The notes under the pieces were generated by a model. That model was not told the DNA's origin and did not search any database. It worked only from the letters and a program-made list of their open reading frames with translations. Shown here piece after piece: positions 17,500 through 26,227 of a stretch of 64,000 nt of DNA. The translations under genes were made by a program, and so were the position numbers. Source of the DNA: Ruegeria_B marisflavi (GTDB lineage Bacteria; Pseudomonadota; Alphaproteobacteria; Rhodobacterales; Rhodobacteraceae); assembly GCF_025673445.1 (NCBI RefSeq), contig NZ_JAOVQN010000019.1, positions 41,267-105,266 of the forward strand, given 5' to 3'. Each line of letters starts with the position of its first letter. Position 1 is the stretch's first letter.

Positions 17500-17534
17500 A
17501 CGCTCACTGTTGCCCGTTTCGCAACAGTGAGTGT
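17500..17534 (+). terminator. Strong stem-loop after the glycosyltransferase gene
   Basis: A 14-bp inverted repeat (arms ACGCTCACTGTTGC and GCAACAGTGAGTGT, one G-U pair) with a 7-nt loop begins 1 nt after the stop codon. It lacks a clear run of T, so it could be a terminator, a processing signal, or the start of the helicase leader region. Confidence 0.5.
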
Positions 17535-17668
17535 AAATCTCGGTGCTGCACCTGCAACATTTGACGCTGGCCGGGGATTTTGCTATGCCCCGACCAGCCG
17601 TAGCGCGCCCTGACAGGCGCAGCGCCCATGATGGGCCCGGCAGTACGACTGACGCGCGGGCCCGGTGA

Positions 17669-17689
17669 GTGTCCGCATATATCGGACAC
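17669..17689 (+). promoter_or_regulatory. Leader hairpin abutting the DEAD-box helicase start codon
   Basis: GTGTCCG and CGGACAC form a perfect 7-bp stem with loop CATATAT that ends 2 nt before the ATG at 17692. A second small hairpin GCCCAT-g-ATGGGC lies at 17624-17636. No ordinary Shine-Dalgarno site is visible, so the structure would occupy the ribosome landing zone. It could be a structure-based (for example cold-related) translation control. Confidence 0.45.
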
Positions 17690-17691
17690 AC

Positions 17692-19134
17692 ATGACAAAA
17701 TTCTCTGAACTGAACCTGAATCCCAAGGTCCTCAAGGCCGTCGAAGAAGCCGGTTACGAAACCCCCACCCCGATTCAGGCAGGCGCGATTCCTCCCGCTC
17801 TGGAAGGGCGCGATGTACTGGGCATCGCCCAGACCGGCACCGGCAAGACCGCCAGCTTTACCCTGCCGATGATCACGCTCTTGGCCCGTGGCCGCGCCCG
17901 GGCGCGGATGCCGCGCAGCCTGGTGCTGTGCCCGACGCGGGAACTGGCCGCTCAGGTGGCCGAGAACTTCGACACCTATACCAAACACCTGAAACTGACC
18001 AAGGCGCTGCTCATTGGCGGGGTCAGCTTCAAGGAGCAGGACGCGCTGATCGACCGGGGCGTCGACGTTCTGATCGCCACGCCGGGCCGGTTGCTCGACC
18101 ATTTCGAGCGCGGCAAGCTCTTGTTGACCGGCGTGCAGATCATGGTGGTGGACGAGGCCGACCGGATGCTCGACATGGGGTTCATTCCCGATATCGAGCG
18201 CATCTTCAGCCTGACCCCCTTTACCCGCCAGACGCTGTTCTTCTCGGCCACCATGGCGCCCGAGATCGAGCGGATCACCAATACCTTCCTCAGCGCGCCC
18301 GCGCGGATCGAGGTGGCCCGCCAGGCCACCGCCTCGGAGACCATCGAACAGGGTGTGGTGCTGTTCAAGGGCTCGCGCCGCGACCGCGAGGCCAGCGAGA
18401 AACGCGCCGTTTTGCGGGCGCTGATCGACGCCGAAGGCGAGAAATGCACCAATGCGATCATCTTCTGCAACCGCAAGACGGATGTGGATATCGTCGCGAA
18501 ATCGTTGCAGAAATACGGCTATGACGCGGCGCCGATCCATGGCGATCTGGACCAGAGCCAGCGCACCCGCACGCTGGACGGCTTCCGCGAAGGCAAACTG
18601 CGCCTGCTGGTGGCCTCGGACGTGGCGGCGCGCGGGCTGGATGTGCCCTCGGTCAGCCATGTGTTCAACTTCGACGTGCCCGGTCACCCCGAGGATTACG
18701 TGCACCGGATCGGCCGCACCGGCCGCGCGGGCCGCGATGGCAAGGCGATCACGCTCTGCATCCCGCGCGATGAAAAGGCGCTTGATGCGGTCGAAAAGCT
18801 GATCCAGAAAGCCATCCCGCGGCTGGAAAATCCGGTCAATCTCGAAGAGCTGCCCGAGCCGAAACCACGGCGCGAGGAGCGCAAGAGCAAGTCGGACAAG
18901 CCGCGCCGCGAGACCGAGAAGCGGGCCAACAAGGCCCCGTGCGAGGACCAGCACGAGGCCCGTCCCGAGGAGACCCGGAGCGAACCACGCCAGGACAAGC
19001 GCGAGCGCACACCCCGGGCCGACGACAAGCGCGGCCGCGATCGGTCCGAGGATCGTGGTGCAAAGGTGGTCGGCATGGGCGACCACCTGCCCAGCTTCAT
19101 TGCGCTCAGCTTCGAGGAACGCCGGGCGGGCTGA
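17692..19134 (+). CDS. DEAD-box ATP-dependent RNA helicase, RhlE-type
   Basis: The start MTKFSELNL is chosen because the family begins F-x-x-L; the upstream open codons are weak. The 480-residue protein has all helicase motifs: Q motif (TPTPIQAGAIPPAL), AQTGTGKT, PTRELAAQ, DEAD (VVDEADRMLDMGF), SAT, then ARGLDVP and HRIGRTGRAG. The C-terminal tail (about 385-480) is highly charged (repeated R/E/K), as in RhlE and CsdA-type cold-shock helicases, and probably binds RNA. It remodels RNA in ribosome assembly or decay in related bacteria. It is flanked by a stem-loop upstream and dispersed element C downstream. Confidence 0.93.
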   Translation: MTKFSELNLNPKVLKAVEEAGYETPTPIQAGAIPPALEGRDVLGIAQTGTGKTASFTLPMITLLARGRARARMPRSLVLCPTRELAAQVAENFDTYTKHLKLTKALLIGGVSFKEQDALIDRGVDVLIATPGRLLDHFERGKLLLTGVQIMVVDEADRMLDMGFIPDIERIFSLTPFTRQTLFFSATMAPEIERITNTFLSAPARIEVARQATASETIEQGVVLFKGSRRDREASEKRAVLRALIDAEGEKCTNAIIFCNRKTDVDIVAKSLQKYGYDAAPIHGDLDQSQRTRTLDGFREGKLRLLVASDVAARGLDVPSVSHVFNFDVPGHPEDYVHRIGRTGRAGRDGKAITLCIPRDEKALDAVEKLIQKAIPRLENPVNLEELPEPKPRREERKSKSDKPRRETEKRANKAPCEDQHEARPEETRSEPRQDKRERTPRADDKRGRDRSEDRGAKVVGMGDHLPSFIALSFEERRAG

Positions 19135-19142
19135 GCGGGCGC

Positions 19143-19250
19143 AAGGGGGCTCTGCCCCCGTCCTGCGGACTCCCCCGGAGTATTTTTGGGCGAAATGAAG
19201 GGGCTGGAACAGGCCAGGCTTCTTTCTGGTCAGGAAATACTCCGGAGCGC
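19143..19250. repeat. Dispersed intergenic element, copy C (full inverted form)
   Basis: The copy begins with GGGGGC-tct-GCCCCC (19145-19159), then CTCCCCCGGAGTATTT, GGGCGAAATGAAGG, and CTTCTTTCTGGTCAGGAAAT followed by ACTCCGG. CGGAGTATTT (19176-19185) and AAATACTCCG (19235-19244) are perfect inverted arms. It follows the helicase stop codon directly. The rest of the stretch to 19362 is GC-rich with no gene seen. Confidence 0.8.
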
Positions 19251-19362
19251 GAGGCAGCGCCTCGCAACAACCCGCCGCGCGGCACGCGCGGCCCGGCCCA
19301 ACGCCGGACGGGGCGCTCGCAAGAGCGCACCAGGCCAGGGGCGGGAGCGCCCCGCGCTCGGG

Positions 19363-20265
19363 TCAGATCGCCAGTACCAGCGCCAGGATCGAAAGGCCCA
19401 GGAGCCCGATGCCCGCGATCTCGCGCCCGGTTATCAATTCACGGAAAAACAGGGTCGAGGCCATCAGGCTGAAGATCAGCTCCACCTGCCCCAGCGCCTT
19501 GACATAGGCTGCGTTCTGAAGCGTGAAGGCCAGGAACCAGCAGAACGATCCGCCAAGGCTGGTCAGCCCGACAAAGGCACCTGTGTTCCGCGTGGCCCAG
19601 ACCGCGGCCAGCTGCGCCCGGTCGCGCCACCAGAGCCAGAGCGCCATCGACACCAGCTGGAACGACACCACGGCGGCCAGCGTCACCAGTGCCCGGAACC
19701 AGGGCGTGAGATCGCCCAGTTCCAGCGAAGCCGCCCGGTAGCTGACCGCCGAAAAGGCAAACAGCACGCCTGAGCCCAGCCCCAGTTGCGAGGCGCGGTT
19801 GGTCAGGTGGCGCCACCAGGCGCCAGATCCTCCGGGTGTTTTCGACAAGAGCAGCACCGCCGCCAACCCCAGCAGGATCGCGCCCAGCGCGCCGATGGAC
19901 ACGCCTTCGCCCAGAATGACAAAGCCGACGATCGCGGTCTGGATCACCTCGGTCTTCTTGAAGGTGATGCCGACGGCAAAGTTGCGCTGTTTGAACAGCG
20001 CCACCACGCAGATGGTGGCAAGGATCTGGGCGGTGCCGCCGATGGCGACAAACAACCAGAACCGGGGGCCAAGCGCGGGCAGGTCATAGCCGCCGGCGGT
20101 GGTGGCGATCAAGAGCCCCGCCAGTGCCAGCGGCGCTGAATAGAGGAAGCGGGCAAAGGTGGCGCCCGAGGCCGACAGTTTCACCGTCGCCAGCGATTTT
20201 TGCAGCATGAACCGCACGGTCTGAAACAGCGCGGCGGCGAGGGTGACGGGGATCCAGAGGCTCAT
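19363..20265 (-). CDS. DMT-superfamily (EamA) transporter
   Basis: The 300-residue protein has ten predicted membrane helices in two similar halves (each five), the EamA layout: MSLWIPVTLAAALFQTVRFML at the start, IGALGAILLGLAAVLLL in the middle, and IAGIGLLGLSILALVLAI at the end. The family exports or imports small metabolites, often amino acids or nucleotide sugars; the substrate cannot be read from the sequence. The gene precedes and runs opposite to the helicase. It is 20 nt downstream of the desaturase gene in the same direction. Confidence 0.9.
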   Translation of the reverse strand: MSLWIPVTLAAALFQTVRFMLQKSLATVKLSASGATFARFLYSAPLALAGLLIATTAGGYDLPALGPRFWLFVAIGGTAQILATICVVALFKQRNFAVGITFKKTEVIQTAIVGFVILGEGVSIGALGAILLGLAAVLLLSKTPGGSGAWWRHLTNRASQLGLGSGVLFAFSAVSYRAASLELGDLTPWFRALVTLAAVVSFQLVSMALWLWWRDRAQLAAVWATRNTGAFVGLTSLGGSFCWFLAFTLQNAAYVKALGQVELIFSLMASTLFFRELITGREIAGIGLLGLSILALVLAI

Positions 20266-20285
20266 GCGCCTCTTGTGGCCTCAAA

Positions 20286-21188
20286 TCAGGGCTTTGGCCA
20301 GAGCGGATGCGGCACCGGATCCTTGGCACGCCAGAAATAGCGGCGGAACACCTCGGCATAAGAGGCGTAGCTGTAGCCCTCGTTGCAGTTGAGATACCGC
20401 TCCTTGCCCGCCCGGTAGAGCGCGGGCAGCGCGTACCATGGCGCGCCTGGGTTCATGTGATGGACCACGTGGAAGTTGTTGTTAAGAAACAGGAACGCCA
20501 ACAGCCCCCGATCCTCGATCACCACGGTGCGCGCGCGCGATTTCTCATGCGCGCGATGTTCCAGAAAGGTGCGGATCTTGAGCAGGCCCAGACCGAAATA
20601 GGCCGAGAGCGCAAAGGCCCAGATGGGCATGGGCGACAGCGACACCACCCACAACACCACGGCCATGCCCGGCAGGTGCAGCGCCCAGGCGAGCAGGATC
20701 GCGCGGTCGCCGCGCAACGCCCCGCGCGCCTCGTCACGCAGGAAACAGGCGGTTCCGATCAGCGGACCCAGCACCATGCGCCCCGCCAGCGTGTTGTTGA
20801 GCGCATAGAGGCGCTGCTGCCAGCCCGGCAGGCGGCCCCAGATGGCGGGGTCGAGATAGTTGCTCTCGGGGTCGTCATAGGGGTCGGTCAGGTTCGCGTC
20901 TTGGTGATGGGCCAGATGCAGGTCGCGGAACCGATTGTAGGGGATGCAGAGCGTCAGCGGCAGCGCCATCAGTGCCTCGTTCAGCCAGCGATAGCGGAAC
21001 GGGTGGCCATGCAGCGCCTCATGCGTCAGCGAGGAATGCAGCGCCGCAACCAGCCCCATCGCCGCAATGGCGAGCCAGAGCGACAGCCCGGCCAGCCCGA
21101 AGATCACCAGCAGCCAGGCCGCATAGCAGGCGAGGATCAGCGCGAAAGTGCCCCATTCGGCGCGCTCGGGCAGGCGCGGCTCAGACAT
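20286..21188 (-). CDS. Fatty acid desaturase-type membrane di-iron enzyme
   Basis: The start MSEPRLPERAE overlaps the end of the upstream small gene by 8 nt; a longer frame exists but has no ribosome site. The 300-residue protein shows the three histidine boxes of the family: HEALH (about 58-62), HLAHH (about 94-98) and HVVHH (about 246-250), with four or more membrane helices. Such enzymes insert double bonds or hydroxyl groups in lipids, or act on carotenoids. The substrate is unknown. Coupling with the DUF2061 gene suggests a joint membrane-lipid role. Confidence 0.9.
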   Translation of the reverse strand: MSEPRLPERAEWGTFALILACYAAWLLVIFGLAGLSLWLAIAAMGLVAALHSSLTHEALHGHPFRYRWLNEALMALPLTLCIPYNRFRDLHLAHHQDANLTDPYDDPESNYLDPAIWGRLPGWQQRLYALNNTLAGRMVLGPLIGTACFLRDEARGALRGDRAILLAWALHLPGMAVVLWVVSLSPMPIWAFALSAYFGLGLLKIRTFLEHRAHEKSRARTVVIEDRGLLAFLFLNNNFHVVHHMNPGAPWYALPALYRAGKERYLNCNEGYSYASYAEVFRRYFWRAKDPVPHPLWPKP

Positions 21189-21384
21189 GGCGGCCCCAGC
21201 GGATGCCGGCCCAGACACGTTCGTAGACCAGATAGAGGGTAAAACCCAGCGCCGTGTTCACCAGCGCCAGCGTGCCGCCAATGGCGGCGGATCCTGTCGC
21301 TGCAAGGCCCACCAGGGTCATCGTGACCAGGCCCAAGAGGTTCCAGATCAACGCCTTCAGGACCGATCTTCGCCGCGTTTCCAT
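21181..21384 (-). CDS. DUF2061-family small membrane protein
   Basis: This 67-residue protein matches the DUF2061 pattern (RSVLKALIWNLLGLVTMTL, then LVNTALGFTLYLVYERVWAGIRWGR). Two membrane helices are predicted. The family often sits near sulfate-assimilation or desaturase genes; no defined role. GGAGAC lies 6 nt before the ATG, so it is the first gene of the desaturase operon. Confidence 0.85.
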   Translation of the reverse strand: METRRRSVLKALIWNLLGLVTMTLVGLAATGSAAIGGTLALVNTALGFTLYLVYERVWAGIRWGRHV

Positions 21385-21502
21385 TCCGTCTCCTGCTTGT
21401 AACTTTCACAAAACTGTTACTGCCTTGTGTGAGGTGCGGGAATTCGGAATATGATTAACAAAATTCAGCAGATGTGATATTAATCACCACATGTGGGAAA
21501 AG

Positions 21503-22354
21503 ATGGACAAGCGTGACCGGGCCGCCCAGTTCCGGATTCGGCTCGGGCGGGCAATGGAGCAGCGCCAGACCAGCCAGAGCGCGCTGGCACGGCAGGTGGG
21601 GGTGGATCGCTCGACGATCTCTCAATTGCTGACCGGAGATGGCGCGCGCCTGCCCAATGCGCATGTGGTGGGGGCCTGCGCCTCGGCGCTGGGAGTGTCG
21701 GCGGACTGGCTCCTGAGCCTGTCGGACCGGCCCGAAAGTGCCGCCGAACTGCTGGCCAGTTCGCTGACCATGGCCGAGGCGCCCCGCGCGCTGGTGGACG
21801 AACGGATCTATGAATGGCACCGAGAGGCGGCGGGGTACAAGATCCGCTATGTGCCCGCCGCCCTGCCCGACATGATGAAGACGCGCGCCTTTCTGGAATG
21901 GGAATACGCGCCGCATCTGGGGCGGACGGCGGACCAGGCGATCGGCGCGTCCGAGGACAGGCTGGCCTGGATGCGCAGCGCCCAGTCGGATTACGAGATT
22001 GCCATGCCCCTGTTCGAGTTGCACAGTTTTGCCCATGCCACCGGGTATTACCACGGGCTGCCGCTGGATCTGCGGCTGGAGCAGATCGACCGGTTCCTGG
22101 CGCTGAGCGAGCAGCTCTACCCGCGCCTGCGCATCTATCTCTACGATGCCAAGCGGCTATATTCTGCGCCGATGACGATCTTTGGCCCGCTGCTCTGCGC
22201 CTTTTATGCGGGCAGCCATTACATGGCGTTCCGTGACAAGGACCGGATCGAGGTGTTCACCCGCCATTTCGACACGCTGGTACGCGAGGCGGACCTGACC
22301 GCGCGGGACCTGCCCAAGCATCTGCGACAGCTCAGGGCGGCGATTGCCCGCTGA
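21503..22354 (+). CDS. XRE-family transcriptional regulator with large C-terminal domain
   Basis: The 283-residue protein has an HTH_XRE domain at about residues 8-65 (RIRLGRAMEQRQTSQSALARQVGVDRSTISQLLTG) and a C-terminal domain of about 190 residues that is helical and unnamed by me (EIAMPLFELHSFAHATGYYHG..). The ATG at 21503 is preferred because a start at 21491 would place the codon inside the 10-bp palindrome CCACATGTGG (21487-21496), a likely operator. It is divergent from the desaturase operon, so it may control that operon and itself. Confidence 0.85.
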   Translation: MDKRDRAAQFRIRLGRAMEQRQTSQSALARQVGVDRSTISQLLTGDGARLPNAHVVGACASALGVSADWLLSLSDRPESAAELLASSLTMAEAPRALVDERIYEWHREAAGYKIRYVPAALPDMMKTRAFLEWEYAPHLGRTADQAIGASEDRLAWMRSAQSDYEIAMPLFELHSFAHATGYYHGLPLDLRLEQIDRFLALSEQLYPRLRIYLYDAKRLYSAPMTIFGPLLCAFYAGSHYMAFRDKDRIEVFTRHFDTLVREADLTARDLPKHLRQLRAAIAR

Positions 22355-22451
22355 GTTTGGCGCGCGGGATGCGCGCGGCGCGGTTCTCTGCTATGATGGG
22401 ACACCTGACACCAGACAGGACCAACCGGACCCAAAGAACGGAGGAGACCCT

Positions 22452-22634
22452 ATGGACGCAATCAGGAGCGCTGAATATGCCCGCGCGCTTTATGCAGCAC
22501 ATGGCGACCGGGCCGAGGCAGAAGCGGCCCAGAAGGAACAGCATTGCAAGGCGATTGGGAATATCGACGAGGCCGAGAGTTGGCAGGCGGTACGCCGCGC
22601 CATCCGACAGATGCGCGGCGCGAACCAGAGCTGA
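22452..22634 (+). CDS. Small hypothetical protein, 60 residues
   Basis: ATG at 22452 follows a strong GGAGGAGA site (22440-22447), which supports translation. The product is acidic and alanine-rich (ARALYAAHGDRAEAEAAQKEQ), mostly helical, ends RQMRGANQS, and has no signal peptide. It sits between the XRE regulator and the hemerythrin gene. No function recognised. Confidence 0.7.
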   Translation: MDAIRSAEYARALYAAHGDRAEAEAAQKEQHCKAIGNIDEAESWQAVRRAIRQMRGANQS

Positions 22635-22708
22635 GGCAGGAGGTTTTTCTGCGCAATATGGCTGCCGGGTGCCTGTCACGCGGCAAGTGATGCTGTATAT
22701 CGTCCGGA

Positions 22709-23275
22709 ATGGATGATTTGCATTTCGATAGCAGGGCCGGATTGCCCGAAGCGTTGCGGGTGCTGCTTGCCGCGCATCCGCGCGAGAGCTGGCAGGCCGA
22801 TCCCAATTTTCACGGGCTGGTCAGTTTCTGGCTGGAGCGTCACATGATGTTCCGTCAGATCATTGCGCATATGCAGGCCGAGACCCGGGCATTCCTGGGT
22901 GCCGAGCGGGACCCGGCGCCGTTCGCGCAGGGCATCGCGCGCTATGGCGGCATGTTCGTGAACCAGTTGCACGGGCATCACCAGATCGAGGACCAGCACT
23001 ATTTTCCGCTGCTCAGGACCAAGGACAGCCGTATCGAGGCGGGGTTCGACCTGTTGGATGCGGACCACCATGCGCTGGACGGCCTGCTGAACCGGTTCGT
23101 GGAGCAGGCAAATGCGGCGATCCAGGGAGCCAATGGCCCTCAGGCGCGCAGCAGCGCCGGGGCGCTACTGGCGGGACTGGGCGATCTGGAGCGGATGATC
23201 GGCCGACATCTGGAGGATGAAGAGGACCTGATCGTGCCGATCATCCTGAAGCACGGCGTCGATGGACTGGGGTAA
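22709..23275 (+). CDS. Hemerythrin-domain protein
   Basis: The 188-residue protein is all-helical with the spaced histidines of the HHE family: VSFWLERHMMF, NQLHGHHQIEDQHYFPLL (H..H/E) and LDADHHALD, with GRHLEDEEDLIVPIIL at the C-terminus. Such proteins bind a di-iron centre and sense or scavenge O2, NO or iron. The start codon is plain ATG without a strong ribosome site. It follows the small protein by 74 nt. Confidence 0.88.
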   Translation: MDDLHFDSRAGLPEALRVLLAAHPRESWQADPNFHGLVSFWLERHMMFRQIIAHMQAETRAFLGAERDPAPFAQGIARYGGMFVNQLHGHHQIEDQHYFPLLRTKDSRIEAGFDLLDADHHALDGLLNRFVEQANAAIQGANGPQARSSAGALLAGLGDLERMIGRHLEDEEDLIVPIILKHGVDGLG

Positions 23276-23544
23276 CCGCGGCGCTTAGCTTGGGTTGTAT
23301 CGTTTGACCATCGAAAGCGGCGGCGCCCCATATCCAGTGGGCGATCTCAGAACGGTCATCCGTGCGCGGGCTCTACGCCCCACATGCCGGTCCAAACTGA
23401 GACCGATGCGGCGCCAAAATGACCACATGCAAAGCTATTCGGCAGATACGCACATCAACCAGCGCCGAGGCTTCTAGCCGCTAGTCACCAGCCCCGACGC
23501 CTACGAGCCCTGAGACTGCGCGAAGACCGCGAAGCGACGCCGAG

Positions 23545-23856
23545 TCAGGGTCCGCTAGGACCGCTGGGACCACTGCCGGAGAGACCCAGACCATCCATCG
23601 TGGCAGAGAGATCACCACGTGAAACCGCATTGGCCAAACCGGATCGCGGCTCGTCAGAACTGGTCGGACCATTGCCGTCACCGCTCGGATCCGAGGCGTG
23701 TGCGCCTTGATCGAAACCACCGGTGACCGCTTCGCTTGTCACGGCGCCCCAGCTTCCGGCGTCACGCTGTCCCGGGGCTTCCTTGCCGCTCCCCGCAACG
23801 GCTGCACTGGCAATGATCAGGCTTCCCCCCGCAAACAGACAAATCAGGCTTCTCAT
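23545..23856 (-). CDS. Small exported hypothetical protein
   Basis: The start MRSLICLFAGGSLIIASAAVAGSG is chosen because GGAGG lies 7 nt upstream. The 103-residue protein has a Sec signal peptide (cleavage after AVA), then a short low-complexity mature part rich in Gly, Ser, Pro and Asp (SEAVTGGFDQGAHASDPSGDGN, ending GPSGPSGP). No motif is recognised. The stretch 23276-23544 between this gene and the hemerythrin holds no gene I can support. Confidence 0.65.
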   Translation of the reverse strand: MRSLICLFAGGSLIIASAAVAGSGKEAPGQRDAGSWGAVTSEAVTGGFDQGAHASDPSGDGNGPTSSDEPRSGLANAVSRGDLSATMDGLGLSGSGPSGPSGP

Positions 23857-23971
23857 AACGCGTCCTCCAACAGCCATATTCGAAAAACTCACATGCATTA
23901 TACTACAAAAATGGAGAATTTTCCACTTCGGCTGGATGCTTCGCGATTTCCGAAAAGATTGAAGACAGTTT

Positions 23972-24733
23972 TCACACCTTGGGATCAGGGTTCACCGTAT
24001 GGCCATCGACCGCGATCACCTGTCCCGACACCAGCCGCGCCGCGTCGGACCCCAGAAACACCGCCATATTGGCGATATCCGACGCCTCGACAAACCGGCC
24101 CATCGAGGTGCCCGAGGCATAGCCGGCATAGACCTGGTCACGGGTCATCCCCTTTGCGGCCGCTTCGCGCGCCAGCACGCCCTCCATCCGCGGGCCTTCG
24201 ACCGCGCCGGGGCAGATCACGTTGCAGCGGATCCCGTGCGGTCCCAGTTCCATCGCCAATGTCTTGGCAAGACCGATCACCCCCCATTTCGCCGCCGCAT
24301 AGGGCGCGCGGTGCGGGTAGCCGTACTGCCCGGCGGTGGAGGAAGTGATCACGATACTGCCCGCGCCCTGCCGTTTCAGCATCGGGGCCGCGTATTTGGC
24401 ACACAGAAACGCGCCGTCGAGATTGACGGCGATACAGGCGCGCCAGCCGTCGAGCGGCATATCCTCGACCAGCGCGGTCGGCCCGGCGATGCCCGCATTG
24501 GAACAGAGCGTATCAAGCCCGCCCCAGTCGGCCTCGATTTCGGCAAAGAGCGCCGCAACCGACGCCTCATCCGCCACATCGACAACACTCTGCCGCCAGT
24601 GGTCGGGACAGGCGGCAAGCGCCGCCTTGTCCACATCCGCCACCCAGATCCGCGCCCCCGCCGCCTCGAAGGCCTCGGCCATGGCGCGACCGATGCCCGA
24701 GGCGCCCGCGGTGATCAGGACACGCGCACTCAT
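23972..24733 (-). CDS. SDR-family dehydrogenase of the carnitine operon
   Basis: The 253-residue enzyme has the classic SDR signatures: TAGASGIGRAMAEA (NAD(P) loop), VADVD, NAGIAGP, active-site ITSSTAGQYGYPHRAPYAAAKWG with Ser, Tyr and Lys in YxxxK position, and CPGAVEGPRM. Length is standard. It overlaps the carnitine dehydrogenase gene by 4 nt, so it belongs to the same transcript. It may oxidise a related hydroxy acid or D-carnitine-type substrate, or detoxify an intermediate; this is inference from context. Confidence 0.92.
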   Translation of the reverse strand: MSARVLITAGASGIGRAMAEAFEAAGARIWVADVDKAALAACPDHWRQSVVDVADEASVAALFAEIEADWGGLDTLCSNAGIAGPTALVEDMPLDGWRACIAVNLDGAFLCAKYAAPMLKRQGAGSIVITSSTAGQYGYPHRAPYAAAKWGVIGLAKTLAMELGPHGIRCNVICPGAVEGPRMEGVLAREAAAKGMTRDQVYAGYASGTSMGRFVEASDIANMAVFLGSDAARLVSGQVIAVDGHTVNPDPKV

Positions 24734-26193
24734 GCCGGTTTCCGGATCGCGCTGCCCGCGCCCTCGGGGTAGGACAGGCCTGCCTGCGCCGCTGCGATGC
24801 GGGCCATGGCGGCCTCGATTTCGGGCGAGGGCGCACAGGGTTTGCGGGTTTCCAGGCTCACATGCAACAGGAAGCTTTCGCCGGTGGCGAGCAGCGTGTC
24901 GCCTTCGTACATGCGGTGGAAGAGATGCAGCTTCTTGCCCTGCCCCAGCAGCATCTGGGTTTCGACCCGGATCCGCGCCCCCGCGTGGGTCTCGTCCAGA
25001 TGGCGGATATGGGTCTCGGCGGTGAAATAGCTGCCACCGCTGGCGATGTAGTCGGCATCGCAGCCGATGATCTCCATGAACCGGTCGGTGGAATTGGCAA
25101 ACGCCTCCAGATATTTCGACTCGGTCATGTGGCCGTTGTAATCCGTCCAGTCGAGCGGCACCGCGCGCGACAAGGTCAGGATCGGCTGGGTCAGATCGGC
25201 AGTCTCCAGATCGGGCAGCGCCTTGGGCTTCAGCGCCGCGTCATGCTTGTTCAGCACCGCGCCCGCACCCCAGTTCTGCGCCTTGAGCGCCCGCATCATG
25301 CCGACAAGGTTGTTGTCGCGGATGCGTTCCAGCTCGCGGATCGTATGGTGCCCCGATTGCGCATCCGACTGGCCCGCGATCAGGTCGACCAGTTCGTCAG
25401 TGAATTCGGGCACATCCATCAGCTTGGTCCAGGGCCAGCTGAGGCAGGGGCCGAACTGCGCCATGAAATGCTTCATGCCCGCTTCGCCGCCCGCCACGCG
25501 GTAGGTTTCGAACAGGCCCATCTGCGCCCAACGGATACCAAAGCCCATGCGGATCGCCTCGTCGATCTCTTCAGTGGTGGCGATGCCGTCCTTGACCAGC
25601 CACAGCGCCTCGCGCCAGACGGCCTCCAGAAAGCGGTCGGCGATATGGGCGTCGATCTCCTTGCGCACATGCAGCGGGAACTGCCCCAGTCCTCGCATGA
25701 TCTCCTTGGCGCGTTCGATCATCTCGGGGCTGTTTTCCGGCGTTGTCACCAGTTCGATCAGCGGCAGCAGGTAGACCGGGTTGAACGGGTGCGTCACCAC
25801 GATCTGACCGGGGCGCAGCGCGCCCTCCTGCAATTCGCTAGGCTTGAAGCCAGAGGTCGAGGAGCCAAGGATCGCCTGCGGATCGCAGGTCTCCTGGATC
25901 GAGCGATAGACCTTGAGTTTCAGGTCCAGACGTTCGGGCACACTTTCCTGGATCCAGGCGACTCCGTTGACCGCCTCACCAAGATCGGTGTGAAAGCTGA
26001 GCTTGCCTTCGGGCGGCAGCGGCACGTCGCTGAGGCCAGGCAGCGAGCGGCGGGCATTGGCCAGCACCTCGCCGATCTTGCGTTCGGCCTCGGGGTCGGG
26101 GTCGAACACCCGAACATCCCAGCCGTTGAGCAGAAAGCGCGCGGCCCAGCCGCCGCCGATCACGCCACCACCGATGATTGCAGCCGTTGTCAT
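24730..26193 (-). CDS. lcdH: L-carnitine 3-dehydrogenase fused to a thioesterase domain
   Basis: The start MTTAAIIGGGVIGGGWAARF has GGAGAG upstream; the longer frame is not supported. The 487-residue protein has an NAD-binding 3-hydroxyacyl dehydrogenase part (Rossmann motif at about 6-17, the VTHPFNPVYLLPLIELV catalytic segment near 130, substrate domain to about 320) and a C-terminal hotdog thioesterase domain from about 340 (DWTDYNGHMTESKYLEAFANSTD). It oxidises L-carnitine to 3-dehydrocarnitine, while the thioesterase can hydrolyse betainyl-CoA to glycine betaine. Fusion of these two parts is known in other carnitine degraders. It is between lipocalin and SDR genes. Confidence 0.92.
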   Translation of the reverse strand: MTTAAIIGGGVIGGGWAARFLLNGWDVRVFDPDPEAERKIGEVLANARRSLPGLSDVPLPPEGKLSFHTDLGEAVNGVAWIQESVPERLDLKLKVYRSIQETCDPQAILGSSTSGFKPSELQEGALRPGQIVVTHPFNPVYLLPLIELVTTPENSPEMIERAKEIMRGLGQFPLHVRKEIDAHIADRFLEAVWREALWLVKDGIATTEEIDEAIRMGFGIRWAQMGLFETYRVAGGEAGMKHFMAQFGPCLSWPWTKLMDVPEFTDELVDLIAGQSDAQSGHHTIRELERIRDNNLVGMMRALKAQNWGAGAVLNKHDAALKPKALPDLETADLTQPILTLSRAVPLDWTDYNGHMTESKYLEAFANSTDRFMEIIGCDADYIASGGSYFTAETHIRHLDETHAGARIRVETQMLLGQGKKLHLFHRMYEGDTLLATGESFLLHVSLETRKPCAPSPEIEAAMARIAAAQAGLSYPEGAGSAIRKPA

Positions 26194-26227
26194 GACGGCC
26201 TCTCCTTCTTTGTCCATATTCCGTGTT

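Noticed and set aside
16627..19086. An open frame of more than 800 codons on the minus strand
   Set aside because: It lies antisense to the glycosyltransferase and helicase genes, whose motifs are complete, and its own translation has no domain-like order. GC-rich DNA yields such frames.
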